DNA of 33,605 nt from Desulfobacteraceae bacterium (lineage in GTDB: Bacteria; Desulfobacterota; Desulfobacteria; Desulfobacterales; Desulfosarcinaceae), in assembly GCA_003599575.1 (NCBI GenBank), contig QZKV01000004.1, positions 1-33,605 of the forward strand. The letters run 5' to 3'. The position numbers and the translations under genes are program-made. This document shows positions 8,598 through 16,933 of the stretch, one piece after another. Below the pieces are notes generated by a model. It worked only from the letters and a program-made list of their open reading frames with translations. It had not been told where the DNA came from and made no database searches. Numbering within the stretch: position 1 is the stretch's first letter; each line of letters opens with the position of its first letter.

Positions 8598-9470
8598 TCA
8601 GGATGCCTTTCCGAAAAATCCCTGCGGCCGCAGCAACAGGACCGCGGCCATCAGGATAAAGGTCAGAAACATGTCAAAGGCCGGCATGAAGCGCGTGCCG
8701 AAAGAAGAAAGCAGCCCGATGGCCAGTGCCCCCAGAAATGCGCCTTTCAAGCTGCCCAGCCCGCCGATCACCGCCACCACGAACGCGTCGATGATGATAG
8801 CCTCGCCCATGCCGGGTGTTAAAAGACCGACATAGGGCACCGCCAGAGCGCCGCCTGCGGCGCCGAGCCAGGTGCCGAAGACGAATACGGCCGTAAACAG
8901 GGCCGGCACCTTGACGCCGATGGCCGCGGCCATCTCCCGCTCCGAGGAAGCCGCGCGGATGATGCGGCCGTACCAGGTCTTCTCGATGAGCGCCCACAAC
9001 CCGAGTGCTACCAGCGGCCCCACAATGATGATAAACAGGTTGTAAGTGGGAAAATAGCGACCGAAGATGTCCACCGAACCGGCGAGCCCCGGTACCGATG
9101 GTGACCCCATGGATCCGCTGCCCCATACGATTTTGACCAGGTCGTCGAACAGCAGCACAAAGGCAAAGGTCAGCAGAAGCTGGTAGGGCAGCTCCAGCCG
9201 GTAGACATACCGCAGAAAGAAGCGCTCGATGATGAACCCGACCGCGCAGACCAGCAGGGGGCCGATCAGCAGCCCGAGCCAGAAATTGCCGCCCAGTATC
9301 TTGAGTACCGTAAGACAGCAGTAAGCCCCAAGCATGTAGAAGCTGCCGTGCGCAAAATTCAGCACGCCCAAAACGCCGAAGATGAGGGTAAGGCCGCTGG
9401 CCACCAGCCAGATGAACATCCCCGTGGAAAGACCGGCCAAACAGACATGCACGATGGATTCAAGACTCAA
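8598..9470 (-). CDS. livH: ABC importer permease LivH
   Basis: A permease of about 290 residues with the LivH signatures GLTLIFGVLGVLNFAHGSFYMLG near the N terminus and AVIGGLGSLKGAFLGALAIGLL near the C terminus. No ATG lies near the expected N terminus. A TTG at 9470 preceded nine bases upstream by GGAGG gives a product starting SLESIVHV, and I prefer it. The open frame continues to a TTG at 9533, but those 21 codons are translated from a hairpin repeat (KKGGQGGF) and are unlikely to be real. The gene lies 724 bp from the binding-protein gene, the gap being filled by a repeat array. Confidence 0.88.
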   Translation of the reverse strand: MSLESIVHVCLAGLSTGMFIWLVASGLTLIFGVLGVLNFAHGSFYMLGAYCCLTVLKILGGNFWLGLLIGPLLVCAVGFIIERFFLRYVYRLELPYQLLLTFAFVLLFDDLVKIVWGSGSMGSPSVPGLAGSVDIFGRYFPTYNLFIIIVGPLVALGLWALIEKTWYGRIIRAASSEREMAAAIGVKVPALFTAVFVFGTWLGAAGGALAVPYVGLLTPGMGEAIIIDAFVVAVIGGLGSLKGAFLGALAIGLLSSFGTRFMPAFDMFLTFILMAAVLLLRPQGFFGKAS

Positions 9471-9510
9471 GGATGATGATCCTCCGCTGTTGTTTGCGGC
9501 CGCGTTGAAT

Positions 9511-9540
9511 CCCCCCTGACCCCCCTTTTTCAAAGGGGGG
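9511..9540. repeat. CCCCCTTTTTCAAAGGGGGG hairpin element next to livH
   Basis: CCCCCC at 9520-9525 and GGGGGG at 9535-9540 can form a hairpin with a TTTTTCAAA loop. It is preceded by a second C-run at 9511-9516. It belongs to the same family as the copies at 10041-10085 and 16930-17013, and it borders the tandem array. Confidence 0.65.
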
Positions 9541-9542
9541 GA

Positions 9543-10085
9543 CGAAGGAAGTGCCCCCTTTTCAAATGAGGAACGAAGGAGGTGCCCCCTTTTTCAAAGG
9601 GGAAACGAAGGACACCCCCTTTTCAAATGAGGAACGAAGGAGGTGCCCCCTTTTCAAAGGAGGGGCGAAAAAAGTGCCCCTTTTCCAAAAGTGGGAACCA
9701 AGGACGTGCCCCTTTTTCAAAGGGGGGGAAACCAAGGACGTGCCCCCTTGGCTGACCGCGGGAGCGATAAAGTCTCACCCCGGCCAAGCGCGGGTGGCGG
9801 AGAGTTCCCCCTGGACAAGCGTTGGTGGCGGAGAGTTCCCCCTTGCCCATGCGCGTGTGGCGATGAGGTCCCTTTGACCACGCGTGGGAGGCGATGAAGT
9901 CTCCGCTGGACAAGCTTTGCTGGCGGTGAGGTCCCCCTTGGCCATACGCGCTGGCGGTGAAGTCTGCATTGCTGACCGGGGGGAATGAAGTCCGCTTGGC
10001 TAAAAGCACGAGGCCAGAAAGTCCCCCTTGCGAAGCGGGCCATGAAAATCCCCCTTTGTAAAAGGGGGATTTAGGGGGATTTTTT
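9543..10085. repeat. Tandem array of about 17 degenerate ~31-bp hairpin units between binding-protein gene and livH
   Basis: Reading from 9543, the sequence divides into units that restart at 9574, 9606, 9635, 9666, 9699, 9733, 9765, 9798, 9829, 9861, 9892, 9924, 9955, 9983, 10014 and 10041. Lengths run from 27 to 34 bp, most 31 or 32. Each unit opens with a CGRNGARGTC-like head and then a C-run. In units 1-6 the middle is CCCCTTTTCAAA followed by a G-run; in units 7-16 it is CCCCCTTGGCCAAGCGCGGGTGG-like. The last unit merges into a CCCCCTTT/AAAGGGGG hairpin. Unit lengths are not multiples of three, and open frames across the array have no ribosome binding site or domain, so it is taken as non-coding. 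It would be transcribed between the binding-protein and permease genes. Confidence 0.85.
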
Positions 10086-10194
10086 CAACATCCACCGCAT
10101 TGACTAAAAACCCAACCCGCTTCTGAACAGAACCGCCGACCCGATCAGCCAATCCGCTCCCTTCAAGCCAGGAAAATAATCTCCACCGGGATCC

Positions 10195-11484
10195 CTATGC
10201 CTTGAAAGGAGGTTTCGTCCCCTCGCCTTCGAAAGGCGGCCGGTTGAAACAATCCTTGGCCGGCACGAGGACCTGCCTGCCCATGATTTTGAATGGGTAT
10301 TCGGCACTGGATACCGTCAGCCCCCATGGGACGTCGTACAGGGCCTGATGATCTTCCTTTCTGAAAATGCGCCGGCCGGCGGGCGAGTCCAGCTGCATGC
10401 CCTCCAGGGCCTGAACAACGGCGGGCGTCTCCTTTGATCCGGCCGCCTCGACCGCCTTTTTGAACGCAAACATGGCGGAATAGCCGGTTTCGGAGACATA
10501 GGCCGGGTAATGATTCCAGCGTTTGCGGAAGCGCTGGACCCATTCCTTGTTCTGGCTGGTGTTCGGGTAAAGGAAGAAATAGCGGCCGGAAATCCAGACA
10601 TTGTCCGGCATTTCAGGGCCCAGCCCTTCGAGGACATCCATGGCCGCGCCCACCGGGAACAGAACATGTTTGATTCTTTCGAACATGCCGGCCTGTTTTG
10701 CCTGCTTGACAAACGTGATCAGCTCGCCGGCCCATTCCGTGGAATAGAGTCCTTCCGGCTTGGCATCCAAGATCGTGTTGATGTGTGAACGGAAATCGGT
10801 GGTCCCGAACGGCGCCCACGACTCAGCGGTAAAAGAAACATCCTGCTTGAATTTGCCCAGGGTGTTTTTGAACATCTCCCAGCAGGTATAGCCGTATTCG
10901 TATTTCGGGCTGACCGTGGCCCAGGTCTTGACCGGCAAGTCCTTGGCCACGAAGGCGGCGGCATTGCCGTCCTGGTAGGTCGCGTTGCAGATACGGAAGA
11001 CTTGCTTGATGCCGTTCTTGAAGACATGCTCCTCGGTGAGCTTTTCGGTGGCCGCATGGGTTACCATGAGCACCCGGTCCAGTTCGGCCATAACCGGCGC
11101 CAGAGCGAGCACCTGGCCGGATGAATCCACGCCCGCCAGGAAATCGGCCCCCCAGCTGTCCACGAAATAACGCGCATTTTGAATCGATTCAGGCGTTTTA
11201 AGCGTGGAGTCGCGGAATTCGACCTCCAGCTTGTTGCCGGCGATGCCCCCGGCGGCGTTGATCTCCTCCATGGCCAGCGTGGCCCCCATTTTGTGGAAAT
11301 CACCATAACCGGCCAACGTGCCGGACATGATGGCCTGGTAGCCGACCTTGATCGGCCCCTTGATCTTGGGCGTTGCCGCCCAAAGCCCGGTGGGTTTGGT
11401 AATGCCGACCCCCAGGGCCGCCGCCCCGGTCGTCAGGAGCCCTGCCTGGATAAAACGCCTGCGTGTCCATCCTTTTTTTGCCAT
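10195..11484 (-). CDS. Tat-exported substrate-binding protein of the Liv-type importer
   Basis: A 429-residue periplasmic binding protein of the Peripla_BP_6 (LivK/AmiC-like) family. It starts with a twin-arginine signal peptide, TRRRFIQAG at residues 7-15, followed by a hydrophobic stretch and an Ala-x-Ala-like site near WAATPK. The mature part begins IKVGYQAIMSGTLAGYG and includes AMEEINAAGGIAG, as usual in this family. ATG 11484 is chosen because GGGGAGG precedes it by six bases and the Tat motif is then near the N terminus; an upstream in-frame start lacks this. As first gene of the importer operon it sets the ligand, which cannot be named. Expression would need to exceed that of the permeases, and the repeat array downstream may help with this. 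Confidence 0.92.
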   Translation of the reverse strand: MAKKGWTRRRFIQAGLLTTGAAALGVGITKPTGLWAATPKIKGPIKVGYQAIMSGTLAGYGDFHKMGATLAMEEINAAGGIAGNKLEVEFRDSTLKTPESIQNARYFVDSWGADFLAGVDSSGQVLALAPVMAELDRVLMVTHAATEKLTEEHVFKNGIKQVFRICNATYQDGNAAAFVAKDLPVKTWATVSPKYEYGYTCWEMFKNTLGKFKQDVSFTAESWAPFGTTDFRSHINTILDAKPEGLYSTEWAGELITFVKQAKQAGMFERIKHVLFPVGAAMDVLEGLGPEMPDNVWISGRYFFLYPNTSQNKEWVQRFRKRWNHYPAYVSETGYSAMFAFKKAVEAAGSKETPAVVQALEGMQLDSPAGRRIFRKEDHQALYDVPWGLTVSSAEYPFKIMGRQVLVPAKDCFNRPPFEGEGTKPPFKA

Positions 11485-12125
11485 GGCAATCCTCCCCATG
11501 TTTATAGAATCCGTTTGATAAAGGACCAAAGGATCATCCCAGGATGTTTACCAACCCGCAGGGAGCCAGCTTCAACCCACGGAGGCAATTATCCTTGGGA
11601 AAGCCTTAACCATAAGAGGCCGGAGAACCGCCGTCCCCGCGATTTCCGCGAACTGTCTGCGTTGGGCTTTTTGCCGGTTTCGAGCCCTTCTGGAGAAGAT
11701 CACCTGGCATTCCGCCGAAAGCGCCGGTGGGCGACGTGCCGCAATGGTGGGAAAGGGTGGAGCAAATAGTTTCGCACAAATGCAGCTTGCCAATCTCTAC
11801 TAATAAGGCAAAATCAAGCTATGGGGTCAATCCTGTATTGGTGGGCTGCGGTTGCAGCATTTTCGCCAAATGCAACAATACACGATAGAGATTCCCGGGC
11901 GCGGGGTCTCTGCATCAACCCCCGGTACACGGTACCTTATTTGCCAGAATGGAAGGTGGGGAGCTGTTTTAGTGGAATGGGAAGCGCATTTCCAACACAA
12001 GCCGTCCTGATTGAAATCCGATAGACAATCCAGAATAGATGCAATAGATGTTGATCGCGCGACACGGCACGCGAAATGGCTGCCCGCGCAGGCCGCTCGA
12101 TCGAAAACGCTAAAAGGAGCCCCAA
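11485..12125. other. Divergent intergenic region between binding-protein and CoA-transferase genes
   Basis: No gene was recognised in these 641 bp; reading frames here lack ribosome binding sites and domains. It must hold the promoters of the leftward importer operon and the rightward CoA-transferase gene. Visible symmetry includes GCATTT/AAATGC at 11857-11873, GGGGT/ACCCC around 11905-11924 and GGTAC/GTACC near 11924-11936. None can be tied to a known regulator by eye. Confidence 0.5.
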
Positions 12126-13520
12126 ATGGAAACATCTCAACCGGAGCAGGAATACCAACGCAAACGCATATCCGCAGAACACGCCGCCGGCCTGGTGCAA
12201 TCCGGGATGAGCATTTTCCTGGGCGGTTCGGCCAGCATCGCCCGGATCATCGACAAATATCTGGCCCCAAGAAAAAACGAGTTGAGCAACGTCTCCATTC
12301 GGACGTTTCTGGATACATCTGCGCACGAATTTCTCAAGGCCGATCCCGAAGGCAAGGTCTTCAAATGGCACAGCGGCTTTCCGCTGGGTTCCGTCCGGCC
12401 GCATATTTTCTTGCGCGGCAGCGGCGTGTACAGCGGCCTGTCCTGGCATCTGGCGCCGGAGGTCATTCGCCAGCAACTGCACTTGGACATCTCCTATATC
12501 GTGACGGCGCCGATGGACGAGCACGGCTATTTCAATTTCGGTTTGACCGCGGCCGAGATGATGGCCTTCTGCGATGTTTCCAAAAAGATCGTGGCGGTGG
12601 TGCACGAAGACATGCCGGTGGTCTGCGGCGGCCAGGAGGAGGCGATTCACATATCCAGAATCGATCACATCGTGGAAGACCGCGAATTTGAGATCTTTTG
12701 CCTGCCCAGCGTGCCTTTTAAAGAGGAAGACCGCCGGATCGCGCACAACATCGTTTCGGCCGGTCTGATCCGCGACGGCTCGACCTTGCAGATCGGTATC
12801 GGCGGGCTGCCCAACTCGGTTCTGGATGCTCTCAGCGATGCCGGCGTGCGACATCTGGGCATTCATTCCGAAATGCTGACCGACAAGATGCTCGACCTGA
12901 TCCAGGCGGGCATCGTCGACAACACCCGCAAAAAGTCCGACCGTTTCAAATCGACCTTTGGTTTTTGTCTGGGCAGCCGGCGCTTGTACGATTTTCTGCA
13001 TCGCAATCCGATGTTCGCTACCTATCCCGTTGATTATGTCAACAATCCGCTGGTGATCGCCCAGCAGCCCCAGATGTTCTCCCTGAATTCGACCATGCAG
13101 GTCGACCTGGTCGGACAGGTGGCTTCGGAGCAGATCGGCGGAGAGCGGCCCAGGCATATCAGCGGCACCGGGGGACAACTCGATTTCGTGATGGGTACCA
13201 TGCTCTCCCAGGACCGCGCCGGCGTGAGCGTGCTGGCGCTTTATTCGGAACATAAAGGGCGGTCGCGCATCGTACCTCTGCTGGAAAAGGGTACGGTCGT
13301 GACGGTGCCGCGGTCGATCGTGGATTACGTGGCGACCGAATGGGGGCTGGTGCGCTCGAGGGGCTTGACCATCAACGAACGCGCCCAGGCGTTGATCCGC
13401 ATCGCCCATCCCAATCACCGCGAGGCACTGACGCGCCAGGCGGTGGAGGCGGGTTTCATTTCCTATCGCGCCGCGGCCGGCGACGGGTTGCCCAGGGGCG
13501 TTGTCAATTGCCGCGACTGA
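12126..13520 (+). CDS. Acetyl-CoA hydrolase/transferase family protein (4-hydroxybutyrate CoA-transferase type)
   Basis: A 464-residue class I CoA-transferase of the AcH/Cat1/4-hydroxybutyrate family. It would move CoA from one acyl-CoA, often acetyl-CoA, to a free acid by way of a glutamyl-CoA intermediate. The CoA-site loop GIGGLP (224-229), the catalytic glutamate in GIHSEM (E249), the GTGGQLDFVMG segment and the C-terminal YVATEWGLVRSRGLTINERA segment are all present. AAGGAG lies seven bases before ATG. It is divergent from the importer operon, whose last gene is related to 4-hydroxybutyryl-CoA dehydratase, so a shared hydroxy-acid pathway is possible. The acceptor acid is not identifiable. 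Confidence 0.88.
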   Translation: METSQPEQEYQRKRISAEHAAGLVQSGMSIFLGGSASIARIIDKYLAPRKNELSNVSIRTFLDTSAHEFLKADPEGKVFKWHSGFPLGSVRPHIFLRGSGVYSGLSWHLAPEVIRQQLHLDISYIVTAPMDEHGYFNFGLTAAEMMAFCDVSKKIVAVVHEDMPVVCGGQEEAIHISRIDHIVEDREFEIFCLPSVPFKEEDRRIAHNIVSAGLIRDGSTLQIGIGGLPNSVLDALSDAGVRHLGIHSEMLTDKMLDLIQAGIVDNTRKKSDRFKSTFGFCLGSRRLYDFLHRNPMFATYPVDYVNNPLVIAQQPQMFSLNSTMQVDLVGQVASEQIGGERPRHISGTGGQLDFVMGTMLSQDRAGVSVLALYSEHKGRSRIVPLLEKGTVVTVPRSIVDYVATEWGLVRSRGLTINERAQALIRIAHPNHREALTRQAVEAGFISYRAAAGDGLPRGVVNCRD

Positions 13521-13601
13521 AAAGGCTTTATAAGGCCTTCCGAACCCCTCCGTCGTGAGGAAGAGGTCGGGGCAGGGGCGAAAAAGCCGCTTGAGGATCG
13601 C

Positions 13602-14399
13602 ATGACCTCAGCATCGTTTCCTTCCGTGTTCGGTGTGTGCGCCTTGCAGCTGGCGCAGCGCTTCGATTTGAAACGAATGACCACCGAAGCGCAGCTGTCC
13701 GCGGTCCCCATGACCTACCGGGTCGGCGAGGGCCTGGTGGTGGTTTTCAGGTATGGCGCGGTGGTTTTTTTCGCCGTGGCCGAGGATGTGCGCGACCGCT
13801 TTGTCGACAACATCCTGCTGCCCGTCGCCGACCAGCCGCTGGCCCGCATCGAGCGGGAGTTCCTGGATATACAAACCGGTCCCGACCGTCCCGAGGGTTT
13901 TGCGGCCGGCGGCATCTGCCTTGCGTCGGCGTCGCTGGAGCGCCTGCAACTGGTGGCGGAGGTACTGGCCAAAAGCGTTTTGCTGGCTTCCTATGAAACC
14001 CGCATCGGCCTTTCTTTCGATCTGGTGGAGCCCGTGGTGCGGGCTCTGGAAAGCCCGCGCATGCGCGGTACCAAAGCGGCCGAGCTGTTGCGCATCATCG
14101 GATCTTCGCTGCTGATCGAACATGCCATGATCGGTCGCGCCGAGGTCGGTGAAACACCTGAACTGCTGTGGGAACGCCCGGAACTGGAGGGTTTATTCCG
14201 GCTGCTGGAGGATGAGTTCGAGATCCGGGAACGCAACGCCGCCCTCAGCCGCAAGCTGGACCTGCTTTCCCGCACAGCCCAAACAGCGCTGGGGCTCTTG
14301 CACAACCGGCGCAGTCTCAGGGTGGAGTGGTATATTGTCTTGTTGATTGTGGCCGAGATCGGCCTCACCTTGTTGGAGTTGTTCGTGCTGCGCCACTAG
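13602..14399 (+). CDS. RMD1/YagE family (DUF155) membrane-anchored protein
   Basis: A 265-residue protein of the DUF155 family, known from yeast Rmd1/Sif2 and human RMND1 and common as bacterial homologues of unclear function. Typical segments are FRYGAVVFFAV near 49-59, LASASLERLQLVAEVLAKSVLLASYE in the middle and the helical pair near 190-235 ending LLHNRRSLRVEWYIVLLIVAEIGLTLLELFVL. That C-terminal stretch is a single membrane segment. ATG follows GAGG by five bases. It lies 81 bp behind the CoA-transferase gene on the same strand, but a functional link is not evident. Confidence 0.85.
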   Translation: MTSASFPSVFGVCALQLAQRFDLKRMTTEAQLSAVPMTYRVGEGLVVVFRYGAVVFFAVAEDVRDRFVDNILLPVADQPLARIEREFLDIQTGPDRPEGFAAGGICLASASLERLQLVAEVLAKSVLLASYETRIGLSFDLVEPVVRALESPRMRGTKAAELLRIIGSSLLIEHAMIGRAEVGETPELLWERPELEGLFRLLEDEFEIRERNAALSRKLDLLSRTAQTALGLLHNRRSLRVEWYIVLLIVAEIGLTLLELFVLRH

Positions 14400-14457
14400 G
14401 GCAGGATGTAGAATATAAATGGGTTCTCCACTTCCGGCATAAACCGTCGACCAGCCC

Positions 14458-15333
14458 CTATCTTTCCACCTGCTGGATGCCCTCCAGCAGCCAGAAGGCA
14501 TCCGGTTCGTTTCCGGGCCTGCTGAAATGCCACAGCTCGCGGACCTGTTTGGCCGTTTCGTCGCCGTCTTCGCGCATCATCACGTCGTAAAGAACCGATG
14601 CCACGATCTGCTGGTCGATGTCGCGCACCTCGATGATGCGGGGGTTGATGAGAAGCAGTTCGGTTTTGCCTGGATGGGGATCTTCCTTGGCCTGCTCCTG
14701 GATTTCCGCGAAAACATCCCCGGCCGTAAACTGACGGATGTCTTCGAGGTCGCGTTTGTCCCAGGATGTCTGCAGCCGTACGAAGATGCTCCGGGCGCCC
14801 TTCAGGAACTCTTCGGCATCGAAACCGGGAGGCAGCGCCTGGAGCTGTACCGGATCCTGCGCTGTGTCGCTGGATGGCGCGTACCCTGTGCTGCCCCACG
14901 CCTGTGTCTCCAGGGGCATGGAAGGGGACGTCGCCTGGGCGGCGGACTGGCGGCTGCGTATAAAGCGCATCAGCAGAAAAAGGCCTCCCCCCAGAAGCAG
15001 GAGATCCAAAAAGCCCGGGCCGCCGAACCCGCCGCCGAACAGCAGCGAACCGATGAGTCCGCCCATCAGGAGACCCCCGAACATGCCGCCCCATCGCCCG
15101 CCGGCTGCCGCAGGCGTGTTCAAGGCGCCCGGTTTTTGCTGGGTCGTTTGGCCCGGGGTGGACTGCGGCGATGCCGGCGCAGGAGACGGAGCGCTGCGCT
15201 GGTAGGCCGGCCTGCTGCCAAACGACCGGCTGCGGCCGAATCGGGCTGCTTCCGCGGTGTCATGCCAAAGATACAGAAAACCTGCCGCAACGCTTACAAA
15301 CGCCAGAAGTGATACAACTTTCTTTCCATGCAT
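14458..15333 (-). CDS. Tim44-like domain protein with membrane anchor
   Basis: A 291-residue protein. An N-terminal signal or anchor helix (VVSLLAFVSVAAGFLYLW) is followed by a Ser/Pro/Gln-rich low-complexity stretch, a Gly-rich hydrophobic segment near 78-120 and a C-terminal Tim44-like domain (about 170-290). The domain is recognised from FDAEEFLKGARSIFVRLQTSWDKRDLEDIRQFTAGDVF and the WHFSRPG segment near the end. In bacteria these proteins sit in the inner membrane with the Tim44-like domain exposed; their role is largely unknown. It is convergent with the RMD1-like gene and divergent from the aldo/keto reductase gene. Confidence 0.87.
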   Translation of the reverse strand: MHGKKVVSLLAFVSVAAGFLYLWHDTAEAARFGRSRSFGSRPAYQRSAPSPAPASPQSTPGQTTQQKPGALNTPAAAGGRWGGMFGGLLMGGLIGSLLFGGGFGGPGFLDLLLLGGGLFLLMRFIRSRQSAAQATSPSMPLETQAWGSTGYAPSSDTAQDPVQLQALPPGFDAEEFLKGARSIFVRLQTSWDKRDLEDIRQFTAGDVFAEIQEQAKEDPHPGKTELLLINPRIIEVRDIDQQIVASVLYDVMMREDGDETAKQVRELWHFSRPGNEPDAFWLLEGIQQVER

Positions 15334-15671
15334 GGATTTCTTTTATCTCCTCAAAAAAGTCTTTTCCGCAGCGTGCTAGAGAATGATCGTTTTGTCAGGC
15401 AATGATTATTCTCCATCCGCCCGGACGTTGCGCCATTGTGCTGCGGGAATTAAGCCGTGAGCTCTTTGTCACCTGATGCTGCTTGCCCAAATGTGCGCGG
15501 ATAGTATTGAAACAGGTTGAAACCTGTCAACATAAATCGGTAAGGTGATATCGTCAGACGGATGGAATGCAAAAACGGAAACAGCCGAGGAGCGATTTCG
15601 ACGAAGGGAGAAATCTTCCATTCGCGAGTTTAGGCGCATCAACTTTCTTTGACTTTACAAGGAGCCTCCCT
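15334..15671. other. Divergent intergenic region with a palindromic site
   Basis: These 338 bp separate the leftward Tim44-like gene from the rightward aldo/keto reductase gene. No gene is supported. The clearest element is ACAGGTT (15512-15518) and AACCTGT (15521-15527) with a two-base centre, extended outward by TTGA and TCAA. It could be a dimeric regulator site. No -35/-10 pair stands out clearly. Confidence 0.45.
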
Positions 15672-16568
15672 ATGCAAAACCTCCCCCAAGCACCCTTTGG
15701 AAAGACCGGCCACCTGAGCACGCGGATCATCTTCGGTGCTGCGGCCTTTTATGCCATGCGCCAGGATCGTGCGGACCGGATATTGGAACTGCTGCTCGAG
15801 TATGGCGTCAATCACATCGATGTGGCCGCCAGTTACGGCGAGGCGGAGCTGCGCGTCGGAGGATGGATGCCGCGGTACCGGAATCATTTTTTCATCGCCA
15901 CCAAGACCGGGGAGCGCACGGCTGCCGGGGCAAAGGAAAGTATACAGCGCTCTCTGGAACGCCTGCGTATCGATTGTCTTGATTCGATTCAGCTGCACAA
16001 TCTGACGGATGAAGAGGGCTGGCAAACCGCTCAGGGGCCCGGGGGAGCCCTGGAAGGTGCCATTGAGGCGCGCGAAAAAGGATGGGTGCGATTTATCGGC
16101 GTCACGGGACATGGCGTCCGGGCGCCGCAGATGCACCTGCGCAGTCTCGAAAGGTTTGATTTTGATTCGGTTCTGCTGCCCTTTAACTACATGATGGTGC
16201 AGGATACAAATTATGCCGCCGCACTCGAAAAGCTGCTCACGGTATGCGGGCAGCGTCATATCGCCGTGCAGACCATCAAGGCCGTTGCCCGAAGGCGCTG
16301 GCAAACAGGCGATACGGAAAGGCATTTCAGCTGGTATGAACCCGTTAAAGACCCGGGGGTTCTGCGCAGAGCGGTGCAGTGGGTGCTGTCACGGCCGGGC
16401 CTGTTCCTGAACACCTCCAGCGACACAACGCTTCTGCCCCTGATTCTGGAAGCGGCCCTGACCGCCGGCCAGGGCCGCTTGGGTGTCAGCGATGCGCAAA
16501 TGGCCGCGGATGCAAAGGATCAGGCAATGGAACCTTTATTCTCCGAAGGTCTTTCGGATCCATTTTAG
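15672..16568 (+). CDS. Aldo/keto reductase
   Basis: A 298-residue NAD(P)H-dependent oxidoreductase of the aldo/keto reductase superfamily. The catalytic tetrad is readable: D50 and Y55 in HIDVAASYGEAEL, K78 in IATKTGER and H109 in IQLHNL. It is close in style to the bacterial AKRs that begin FGKTGHLSTRIIFG. The segment LNTSSDTTLLPLILEAA near the end marks the cofactor site. ATG 15672 is used because AAGGAG precedes it by seven bases; the open frame runs 35 codons upstream without support. The substrate is unknown, and it appears to be a single gene. Confidence 0.9.
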   Translation: MQNLPQAPFGKTGHLSTRIIFGAAAFYAMRQDRADRILELLLEYGVNHIDVAASYGEAELRVGGWMPRYRNHFFIATKTGERTAAGAKESIQRSLERLRIDCLDSIQLHNLTDEEGWQTAQGPGGALEGAIEAREKGWVRFIGVTGHGVRAPQMHLRSLERFDFDSVLLPFNYMMVQDTNYAAALEKLLTVCGQRHIAVQTIKAVARRRWQTGDTERHFSWYEPVKDPGVLRRAVQWVLSRPGLFLNTSSDTTLLPLILEAALTAGQGRLGVSDAQMAADAKDQAMEPLFSEGLSDPF

Positions 16569-16575
16569 GGCGGTG

Positions 16576-16776
16576 ATGAAAAATCGGGGACACCATGCCC
16601 CGAAACGTTACGCCGATGCGCTCAGGCGGCCCGGCGCGCGGGAAATGGACTTTACCGGCAAGCCGATGAAAGGCTTTGTTTTCGTGGCGCCGGAAGGCAT
16701 CGCATCCGATGCGGCGCTGCAATATTGGATCACGGAATGCATCAGCTTTGTCGAGTCATTACCGGCGAAGCAATAA
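16576..16776 (+). pseudogene. C-terminal fragment of a TfoX N-terminal-domain (Sxy-like) protein
   Basis: From about 16612 the frame reads YADALRRPGAREMDF then TGKPMKGFVFV, WITECISFVESLP and a stop, which is the C-terminal half of small TfoX_N-domain proteins. The N-terminal half of that domain, with its MFGG and CCGV-like motifs, is absent: the sequence upstream is the end of the aldo/keto reductase gene. A start at 16576 would give only 66 residues without the core of the domain. I read it as the remnant of a deletion that joined the reductase gene to a broken tfoX-like gene. A short functional protein cannot be excluded. Confidence 0.7.
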
Positions 16777-16859
16777 ATGCCATTACCCTTCAGGCAGTAA
16801 TTCCGGCTGAACGTTATACGTTGAACCCTGCCTGTCCAAGCCTTCTTCTGCAGAAACTC

Positions 16860-16933
16860 CGGGCAGCAGCTCCCCTGCCTGAAAATCACGGGCAACAGCT
16901 CCCCTCCCTGAAAATCACGGGCAACAGCTCCCC
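16860..16933. repeat. 29-bp direct repeats, two full copies and a partial third
   Basis: Units at 16860-16888 and 16889-16917 share CGGGCARCAGCTCCCCT and TGAAAATCA, differing at two positions. A third begins at 16918 and runs into the adjoining CCCCCTTTGAAAAA inverted repeat. No gene is present in the interval 16777-17108, which is filled by this repeat, the inverted repeat and a terminator. Confidence 0.8.

Noticed and set aside
9551..10043. Protein-coding frames on both strands across the repeat array
   Set aside because: They have no ribosome binding site, unit lengths shift the frame, and the predicted peptides are just translated repeat.
9543..10085. CRISPR-like array with short repeats and spacers
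   Set aside because: The repeated head is only about 10 bases and degenerate, units have no constant-length unique spacers, each unit tends to fold on itself, and no cas gene is present in the window.
11572..11793. Small minus-strand gene upstream of the binding-protein gene
   Set aside because: No ribosome binding site, no domain, and an Ala/Arg/Pro-rich composition typical of chance frames in GC-rich DNA.
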